Source: CAXSBR01 sp964236495 (GTDB taxonomy: Bacteria > Actinomycetota > Actinomycetes > Mycobacteriales > Jatrophihabitantaceae). From it: a stretch of DNA of 64,000 nt. Below, piece after piece: positions 58,315-64,000 of this stretch; the stretch's first letter is position 1, and each line of letters starts with the position of its first letter. The position numbers were made by a program, and so were the translations under genes. A model generated the notes under the pieces. The model did no database searches. It saw only the letters and a list, made by a program, of their open reading frames with translations, and was not told the DNA's origin. The DNA lies in contig CAXSBR010000003.1 in NCBI GenBank assembly GCA_964236495.1, forward strand, positions 186,001 through 250,000, given 5' to 3'.

Positions 58315-59055
58315 TCAGATGTCGAACGCGTCGCCGGCATGCACCGCCGACACCGGACCGGCGAACGTACTGCGGGCACCGGCCACCGCTGCCTCCACCG
58401 ACTCCCACGGCGGAACGTGGGTGATCAACAGCTGACCGACGCCGGCTGCCGCCGCATGCTGGCCTGCCTGTGCGCCGGTGAGGTGCAGGTCTGCCACCCG
58501 CGGCGGCGACCCGCCCCAGGCTGCCTCGCACAGCAGTACGTCGGCGTCGCGGGCCAGCTCGACGAGTGCCAAGCATTCGCCGGTGTCGCCGGTATAGACC
58601 AGGCTCGCGCCGGCGTGCTCCAGCCGGATCGCGCGCGCGGGCACCGGATGGTTCATCACCGCCGTGCGTACCCGCACCGGGCCCAGCGAATCAGCCTCGG
58701 TCGCGAAATCGAAGAGGCCGGTCAGTGAGCTCGCCGGCTGGCCGGGCCACGTCGCCGAAGCGATCCTCATGGGCGCCAGCGGATCGGCCACAACGGGAAT
58801 CGGTCGGCGCAAGTGGACGCCGGAATGCTGTAACGCCACCCCGAGCGAGGCCATGTCGAGGCAGTGGTCGGCATGCAGGTGGCTCAGCCAGATGGCATCG
58901 ATGTCGGCGAAGCCCAGCAGCGCCTGTAGTGGGCCCAGCGATCCGCTGCCCAGATCGAGCACGAGCGAGAAATCGTCGGCCTGCACCAGATAGCACGACG
59001 CTGCCGACGTAGGGCCGGGCACGCTGCCCGAGCATCCGATCACCTGCAACCGCAT
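58315..59055 (-). CDS. MBL-fold cyclic nucleotide phosphodiesterase, Rv1339-like
   Basis: 246 residues from ATG 59055 with GGGAGG upstream. VIGCSGSVPGP, then LSHLHADHCLD (metal ligands), VYTGDTGE, and a final HAGDAF. The murI-MBL-rph-rdgB order matches the Mycobacterium tuberculosis Rv1338-Rv1341 region, where Rv1339 has been described as an atypical cyclic-AMP phosphodiesterase. Function here is inferred from that synteny. Confidence 0.9.
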   Translation of the reverse strand: MRLQVIGCSGSVPGPTSAASCYLVQADDFSLVLDLGSGSLGPLQALLGFADIDAIWLSHLHADHCLDMASLGVALQHSGVHLRRPIPVVADPLAPMRIASATWPGQPASSLTGLFDFATEADSLGPVRVRTAVMNHPVPARAIRLEHAGASLVYTGDTGECLALVELARDADVLLCEAAWGGSPPRVADLHLTGAQAGQHAAAAGVGQLLITHVPPWESVEAAVAGARSTFAGPVSAVHAGDAFDI

Positions 59056-59086
59056 CGACGTTGCCTCCCTCTCAGACGCCGGCTCA

Positions 59087-59968
59087 TCAGACGCCGGTGG
59101 GCACCTGGACGTCAGCAGCCGCGGCATCGGCGAATGCCGCGCCCAGGAACCGCCGGCTCAGCCGGGCGAACGGCTCGGCGGGTCCGGTGGAGGTGAAGAC
59201 GTGCCGCGGCGCCGTACCGGCCTCGGTGAGCAGGTCGTGGCGGACCAGCTCGCGGTAGACGTTCAGCGCGGTTTCGTCGGCGCTGTTCACCAAGATGACT
59301 TCCGGGCCGACGACGGTTGAGATCACACCTGTTAGAAACGGATAGTGCGTGCAGCCCAGGATCAGGGTGTCGACGTCGGCAGCCGTGACCGGCGCCAGAT
59401 ACGACTCGAGCAACCCGAGCAACTGCCGCCCGCTGGTCACTCCCCGTTCGACGAAGTCGACCAGGCCCGGGCACGCCGCACTGATCAAGGCGATGTCGGG
59501 AGCGGCGGCGAAGGCGTCGTCGTAGGCACCGCTGGCGATGGTGCCCACCGTGCCGATGACGCCTACCCGGCCGGTGCGGGTGGCCCTGATCGCACGGCGC
59601 GTTGCCGGCTGGATCACCTCGACCACCGGAACGTCGTAGCGCTCGCGTGCGTCGCGTAAGCAAGCTGCGCTGGCAGTGTTGCAGGCGATCACGAGCATTT
59701 TGACGCCGTCCGCCACCAGTGCGTCCATGATCTCGAGGGCGTACGCGCGCACCTGCGCCAGCGGAAGTGGTCCGTACGGTCCGTGAGCGGTGTCGCCGAC
59801 GTAGTGGATCGACTCCTCGGGCAGCTGGTCGACGATCGCGCGGGCGACCGTCAGCCCGCCGACGCCGGAGTCGAACACCCCGATCGGCTTTTTTGGCAAG
59901 GAGGCAGGCCTGGAGCCTGTAGGTAGCTCGCCGGGCGAGGAGCGGTTCAGCGATTCGGTGCGGCTCAC
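59087..59968 (-). CDS. murI: Glutamate racemase
   Basis: 293 residues from GTG 59968, which overlaps the rhomboid stop (GTGA). The two catalytic cysteines are in IACNTASAAC and LGCTHYPFLT; IGVFDSGVGGLTVAR opens the domain after a 25-residue tail. It supplies D-glutamate for peptidoglycan. The open frame to 60496 is antisense-like read-back. Confidence 0.95.
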   Translation of the reverse strand: MSRTESLNRSSPGELPTGSRPASLPKKPIGVFDSGVGGLTVARAIVDQLPEESIHYVGDTAHGPYGPLPLAQVRAYALEIMDALVADGVKMLVIACNTASAACLRDARERYDVPVVEVIQPATRRAIRATRTGRVGVIGTVGTIASGAYDDAFAAAPDIALISAACPGLVDFVERGVTSGRQLLGLLESYLAPVTAADVDTLILGCTHYPFLTGVISTVVGPEVILVNSADETALNVYRELVRHDLLTEAGTAPRHVFTSTGPAEPFARLSRRFLGAAFADAAAADVQVPTGV

Positions 59969-60636
59969 TTGCGAGCTGCGACCGACGGCCTGCGCGTCGA
60001 ACCCTTGCGCGGATGGAGCAGCCAACCGGCACCGACGCCGGCAGCGAACCCCGCCGCGTGGGCCTGCCAGGCAACGTTGGACGACACCGTCGGAATCAGC
60101 CCGCTGAACAGGCCACCGAACATGAACAGCGCGAACGCCGCACCCAGAATCCAAGTCAGTCGGCGGGCGAAATAGGCGCGCGCGAGCAGGTAGCCCAGCC
60201 AGCCGAAGATCAGTCCGCTGGCGCCCACGACGATGCCCGACGGCCCGATCAGCCAGGTGATCACGCCGCCACCGAGCACGATGATCACGGTGGCGAGCAG
60301 GAAGTAGCGCACCTGTCCCACCAGCACCATGGTGCCGATGATGACGAAGGGGAATGTGTTTGCCAGCAGGTGCGCGGCGTTCGAGTGCAGGAACGGCATC
60401 GTGACGATGCCCTCCAAGCCGTGCACGTTGCGCGGGCGCAGCCCGTATCTGTTCAGGCCATGATTGTCGAAGGCGTTGACGATCACGATCACCCACAGCA
60501 GCGCCACCACACCGGTCATCACCAGCGCCGCGCCACCCCAGGTGTCAGGCCGGGCGCGACGTAATCCTGTCGCCGGTGCCGCCCGACGGCTGCGGGCCGG
60601 CCGTCCCGACGCCGTACTCCCGGGCTCGATGTTCAC
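59965..60636 (-). CDS. Rhomboid family intramembrane serine protease
   Basis: 223 residues, six membrane segments. Catalytic Ser140 in VGASGLIFG and His193 in WQAHAAGF; FLHSNAAHLLANT is the conserved loop. It cleaves membrane proteins within the bilayer; substrates unknown. GTG start with TACGCT 7 nt upstream. It precedes murI, as in mycobacteria. Confidence 0.93.
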   Translation of the reverse strand: MNIEPGSTASGRPARSRRAAPATGLRRARPDTWGGAALVMTGVVALLWVIVIVNAFDNHGLNRYGLRPRNVHGLEGIVTMPFLHSNAAHLLANTFPFVIIGTMVLVGQVRYFLLATVIIVLGGGVITWLIGPSGIVVGASGLIFGWLGYLLARAYFARRLTWILGAAFALFMFGGLFSGLIPTVSSNVAWQAHAAGFAAGVGAGWLLHPRKGSTRRPSVAARK

Positions 60637-60643
60637 AGCAGCA

Positions 60644-60649
60644 AGCGTA
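60644..60649 (-). promoter_or_regulatory. Leaderless -10 of the rhomboid-murI operon
   Basis: TACGCT on the minus strand, 7 nt before GTG 60636, without a Shine-Dalgarno. Confidence 0.42.
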
Positions 60650-60789
60650 CCGAGACCGGGCGTCGACCCGCCGCTGTTGCCTGCCCTTGTTGTCTAGTCA
60701 GCGCACCTGCTCGACGCGCCCGACTCGGTGCGATCGGCACTGCACCGCACGAAGCAGACGCCACCGCGCCGACCTGATCTTTGCCTGTC

Positions 60790-60795
60790 TAGGTT
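60790..60795 (+). promoter_or_regulatory. Putative -10 of the flotillin operon
   Basis: TAGGTT about 38 nt before the GTG at 60834; the -35 is weak. The rest of the 60637-60833 gap has no gene. Confidence 0.33.
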
Positions 60796-60833
60796 GAACA
60801 GAGGGTGCGCGTGAACAAGCAGGAGGACGTGCG

Positions 60834-61061
60834 GTGACAGGCCAGACGCTGATCGGCCGAACCGGTCGTGTCACCACGGCCGTACGCGGCGGTTCGCTAC
60901 CCGGCGAGGTCCGCGTCGTCGTCCAAGGTCTGCCGCACTACTACCTCGCCTACTGTGATCACGCCGTGGAAAAGGACACCTACGTGCTGATCATCGATGC
61001 CCACGGCGCTCGCGGCGTCGACGTCGAACCGTGGCAACCGCCCGGTCCGCAGCAGTTCTGA
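60834..61061 (+). CDS. Small NfeD-like OB-fold protein
   Basis: 75 residues from a GTG with AGGAGG 7 nt upstream. LIGRTGRVTTAVRGGSLPGEVRV ... VEKDTYVLIIDAHGARGVDVEPW follows the strand pattern of the NfeD C-terminal OB domain, without NfeD's membrane and protease parts. It lies 23 bp before the flotillin gene, the usual NfeD partner. This family call rests on pattern and context. Confidence 0.75.
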   Translation: MTGQTLIGRTGRVTTAVRGGSLPGEVRVVVQGLPHYYLAYCDHAVEKDTYVLIIDAHGARGVDVEPWQPPGPQQF

Positions 61062-61084
61062 GAAAGTTGGAAAGGTAGAACGCG

Positions 61085-62230
61085 ATGTTCGGCTACCAGG
61101 TTCCGCGACCCAACGAGGCATTGCTCGTCAGTGGTCGCAAGCAACGCGGCGACGATGCGTTGCAGTTCAAGATCGTCACCGGTCACGGCGTGTTCGTCAT
61201 CCCGGTGTTCTCGCGCGCGAGCCGACTCACCTTGGCCATGCAGGAGGCCGAGGTCATCGAGGACTGCTTCACTCAGCAGGGTCTGACCCTGGGCGTACAG
61301 GCAGTGATCGCCTTCAAGGTGGGTGACGACCACGAATCCATCGCCGCGGCAGCCCGTCGTTTCCAGGGCGACCAGTCCCAGATGGCCACCCTGGTGGGAC
61401 GGATCTTCAGCGGTCACCTGCGCAGCATCATCGGCAGCATGACTGTCGAGGCGATCATCCGGGAGCAGCAGACACTGGGCGAGGCGATTCTCGATGCCAG
61501 CAAGACCGAGATGGCCAAGATCGGGCTCGCGGTAGATTCGCTGCAGATCAGCAGCATCGACGACAAGGGCGCGGGCTACATCCGGGCCCTGGCGGCACCG
61601 CACCAGGCTGCGGTCAATCAGATGGCCAAGGTTGCCCAGGCCGCCGCAGACCAGGCCAGCGCGATGGCGCAGCAGGAAAGCGCCCGCCACCAGGCCGAGT
61701 ACGCCCGCCAGACCGCGGTTGCGCAAGCGGACTATCAGGCGCAGATCGACCAGGCCCAGCAGACCGCGGCACAGGCGGGACCGCTGGCCGCCGCGCGGGC
61801 GCAACAGGCCGTGCTCGCCGAACAAGCGTTGGTAGCGGCCAAGAACGCCGAACTGCGCGAGGCCCAGCTGATCGCCGAGATAGTTCGGCCGGCCGAGGCC
61901 AGGGCCCAGTCGATTCGCACGCTGGCCGCAGCGGAGGCCGACGCCACCAAGATGTCGGCCGAGGCCGCCGCAGCACAGGGCCGCATCGCGCTGGACCAGA
62001 TGGTGATCAGTCAGCTGCCCGACATGTTGCGGGCCGCGGCCGAAGGCTTGCAGGGCTCGAATCTCACCGTGCTCGACGGCGCCGAGGGCCTGAACAGTGT
62101 CGTCGCGTCGTTGGCAGGTCAGGGGTTGGCGATTCTCGACTCGGTCCGGTCCGGCCTGGCATCAGGGGGAACCTCGACGCCGCCGCCGGACTCGCCCGAG
62201 CGCAAGGCAATCGACGCCAAACAGTCCTAG
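61085..62230 (+). CDS. SPFH/flotillin family protein
   Basis: 381 residues. N-terminal SPFH/band 7 domain (about 5-170) and a long Ala/Gln/Glu-rich coiled coil (about 175-300) rich in AEA and QAA repeats, then a Pro/Ser tail. There is no clear membrane helix, so it would attach peripherally, as flotillins do. It is expected to organise membrane microdomains with the small OB protein. A GGAAAGG ribosome site precedes the ATG. Confidence 0.92.
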   Translation: MFGYQVPRPNEALLVSGRKQRGDDALQFKIVTGHGVFVIPVFSRASRLTLAMQEAEVIEDCFTQQGLTLGVQAVIAFKVGDDHESIAAAARRFQGDQSQMATLVGRIFSGHLRSIIGSMTVEAIIREQQTLGEAILDASKTEMAKIGLAVDSLQISSIDDKGAGYIRALAAPHQAAVNQMAKVAQAAADQASAMAQQESARHQAEYARQTAVAQADYQAQIDQAQQTAAQAGPLAAARAQQAVLAEQALVAAKNAELREAQLIAEIVRPAEARAQSIRTLAAAEADATKMSAEAAAAQGRIALDQMVISQLPDMLRAAAEGLQGSNLTVLDGAEGLNSVVASLAGQGLAILDSVRSGLASGGTSTPPPDSPERKAIDAKQS

Positions 62231-62278
62231 CAGCGCCAAGTCTTCCTAGCAGCTGAGCACGGAAGCTGTCCGTCGCGC

Positions 62279-62321
62279 TTTTGGCGGCAGGGACAATCCA
62301 TACGATGCTGCGCCGCCAAAA
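62279..62321. terminator. Inverted repeat between convergent flotillin and oxidoreductase genes
   Basis: TTTTGGCGGC (62279-62288) and GCCGCCAAAA (62312-62321) are perfect 10-bp complements with a 23-nt loop. The gap sits between two convergent stops, so a two-way terminator is likely. Its loop-to-arm part matches a motif near 12.7 kb. Confidence 0.55.
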
Positions 62322-62339
62322 CCGTCATAACCGGCGGCG

Positions 62340-63935
62340 TTACGAGGCGTGCACCGACACGCTGTGCAGGCCGCTGGCCGCGCCGGGATAGGGATCGCGT
62401 ACGGCGGTGTCCTGCGCGGCCCCGGTCGCGTCGAAGGCACGCACGGTCAGCTTGTGCATGCCGGCAGAGGCAACCGTCCACGGCAGCATCCACTGCCGCC
62501 ACGTGTCCTTGGACGGAACGCTGCCCAGCCGGGCGTCGGTCCAAGCGCCGCCGTCTATCTGCACCTGCACTCTGCTCACGCCGACATGCTGATGCCAGGC
62601 CACGCCGGCGACGGTGACCGTGTCGCCCACCTTCACCTTCCTGCCCACCTTCGGAGTGTCGATGCGCGAGCCCAGCGTGATCGGCAGCTGGGCCAGCCAA
62701 CCCCGCTGCACCCAGTAGGCGTCGTAGGCGGTGAAGGTCGTCACCTCGATCTCGGTGATCCACTTGCACGCCGAGACGTAGCCGTACAGGCCCGGCACCA
62801 CCATCCGCACCGGAAACCCGTGCTCGGTGGGCAGCGTCGTGCCGTTCATGCCCACCGCGAGCATCGCGTCGCGTCCGTCCATCACCTGCGCGACCGGAGC
62901 ACCGATCGTCATGCCGTCGACCGACCGGCAGACAAGCTGGTCGGCGCGAGGATCCAGCCCGGCCTTGCGCAGCAGTGGCGCGAGCGGAACTCCGCGGAAA
63001 CGAGCGTTGCCGATCAGGTCGCCGCCGACCTCGTAGGAGACGCACATCATCGTGATCCACCGTTCGATCAGCGGCATCGCCAGCAGGTCGGCGAGGGTGT
63101 AGGTGACGGGCGTGTCGACCATGCCGTGGATCTTGAGGCTCCACGCGTCGGCGTTCACCTGAGGCACGACGTAGGCGGTGTCGATGCGGTAGAAGTCCCG
63201 GTTCGGGGTGGCGAACGGCAGCGGACTCTTGGCCAGCTGGGTTGCAGGCGGCAGCGGCTGTGCGGGCGGGGCCGGTGGCAACACCACGTCGGCCCGGCTG
63301 CGCGCGGCGTCGAAGCGCCGGTGCTGCCATCGGCGCCCACCGAACCCGCTCAGTGCGGCGAGCAGAACGCCGGTCACGCCGGCCATGAGCAGCTTGCGCC
63401 GGGGGATGCCGTCCTCGATCGACGGATCCGAACGGAAAGAGGTGGCGCGTACCAGTCGGAGCAGAACGTCGAGCACCACCGCCGCGGCAACCGCGGCGAA
63501 CACGACCGGCACCACGTCGCTTCCCCGGTGCGCATGCGTGCTGAGTGCGCAATAGACACCCACAGCGCCGAATCCGAGCAGCGCCAGCGCCGCCGCCCGG
63601 CGCCGGTACAACCCCAACACGCCGACGACGGCGGCGAACAGAGCGATCACGATGAATATCCCGGTGCCCAGAGCCAGCTTGTCGTCGGTGCCGAACTGCC
63701 GGATCGCGCGCTGCTTGAGCCACTCGGGCGTAGCCAGGATGAACCGGTTTGCCACGACGACGACCGGTGAGGCCTCGGGCCGCACGAAGGCGGCGACCAG
63801 CTCGCCGATGCCCAAGCCCACGGCCGCGGCCAGCACGCCGCACAGCGCCGCAACGAACCGGCGCTTCCAGCCGGCCAGCTGCGGCGAATGCGGGGCCGGA
63901 TCGGCCGGGCGGGGGGACACGGCGGTGGAGGTCAC
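62340..63935 (-). CDS. Membrane-anchored sulfite-oxidase-fold molybdopterin oxidoreductase
   Basis: 531 residues from GTG 63935 (TTG 63983 is an alternative). Five hydrophobic segments occupy about residues 25-200, including one beginning RRKLLMAGV. The periplasmic part carries the molybdenum-ligand Cys (TMMCVSYEVGG, Cys about 298), HGFPVRMVVPGLYGY and a C-terminal Mo-co dimerisation domain (about 430-530). Proteins of this kind are found in many actinobacteria; the electron partner and substrate are not known. Confidence 0.9.
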   Translation of the reverse strand: MTSTAVSPRPADPAPHSPQLAGWKRRFVAALCGVLAAAVGLGIGELVAAFVRPEASPVVVVANRFILATPEWLKQRAIRQFGTDDKLALGTGIFIVIALFAAVVGVLGLYRRRAAALALLGFGAVGVYCALSTHAHRGSDVVPVVFAAVAAAVVLDVLLRLVRATSFRSDPSIEDGIPRRKLLMAGVTGVLLAALSGFGGRRWQHRRFDAARSRADVVLPPAPPAQPLPPATQLAKSPLPFATPNRDFYRIDTAYVVPQVNADAWSLKIHGMVDTPVTYTLADLLAMPLIERWITMMCVSYEVGGDLIGNARFRGVPLAPLLRKAGLDPRADQLVCRSVDGMTIGAPVAQVMDGRDAMLAVGMNGTTLPTEHGFPVRMVVPGLYGYVSACKWITEIEVTTFTAYDAYWVQRGWLAQLPITLGSRIDTPKVGRKVKVGDTVTVAGVAWHQHVGVSRVQVQIDGGAWTDARLGSVPSKDTWRQWMLPWTVASAGMHKLTVRAFDATGAAQDTAVRDPYPGAASGLHSVSVHAS

Positions 63936-64000
63936 CCGACCAGTGTCGGCTGGGCGCCGAGGACTTGGGATCTGAACGGCCAAGACGTAGCTTTTCCGCA

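Overview
The window is GC-rich chromosomal DNA from an actinobacterium. Evidence for this is the near-universal G/C third codon positions, frequent GTG starts and the actinobacterial gene order: lepA-rpsT-holA-comEC-comEA, rplU-rpmA-obgE-proB-proA-nadD-rsfS, rodA-mrdA-mreD-mreC-mreB-ndk-folC and rdgB-rph-murI. A mycothiol-type formaldehyde dehydrogenase points the same way. The arrangement resembles Frankia/Nakamurella/Jatrophihabitans-type genomes, but genus and species cannot be fixed from the sequence alone. No tRNA, rRNA, transposase, phage gene or CRISPR array was found.

Layout from left to right. Positions 1-142 hold the 5' end of hemW, then a guanyl-specific secreted RNase. Positions 751-9402 hold a galactoside gene set (lacZ, two ABC permeases, a lipoprotein binding protein, a GH36 alpha-galactosidase). 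An SDR and two paralogous beta-lactamase-fold serine hydrolases follow (9.6-12.6 kb). All of this sits between hemW and lepA, which are usually close neighbours. From 12.8 to 27.4 kb come lepA, rpsT, holA, comEC, comEA, a membrane protein, degV, leuS, a histidine phosphatase and rsfS. Two AT-richer genes for exported proteins (27.5-29.2 kb) separate rsfS from nadD, and proA, proB, obgE, rpmA and rplU follow.

From 34.9 to 45.2 kb are a very large RNase E/G and the TIGR03936/TIGR03960 pair. That pair is split by a module on the opposite strand (an unknown gene, a PPOX flavoprotein, tryptophan 2,3-dioxygenase) and by an array of 83-bp tandem repeats. From 45.3 to 47.7 kb are an SRPBCC protein and a formaldehyde-detoxification pair. 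The elongasome operon occupies 47.8-54.0 kb, then ndk, a DUF4233 protein, folC, rdgB, rph, an Rv1339-like phosphodiesterase, murI and a rhomboid protease. The right end has a flotillin operon and a membrane-anchored sulfite-oxidase-fold protein.

Most genes are housekeeping and are translationally coupled by ATGA/GTGA overlaps. The accessory signals are the hemW-lepA island, the low-GC insertion at nadD-rsfS, the module and repeat array at 39.9-43.2 kb, a 259-bp comEC/holA overlap, a hairpin carrying two DnaA-box-like sequences before comEA, and a recurring start architecture in which a -10-like hexamer lies 6-8 nt before the start codon, as in leaderless transcripts. No wholly new multi-gene system could be demonstrated; the best candidates for novelty are the repeat array and the unknown gene at 39904.
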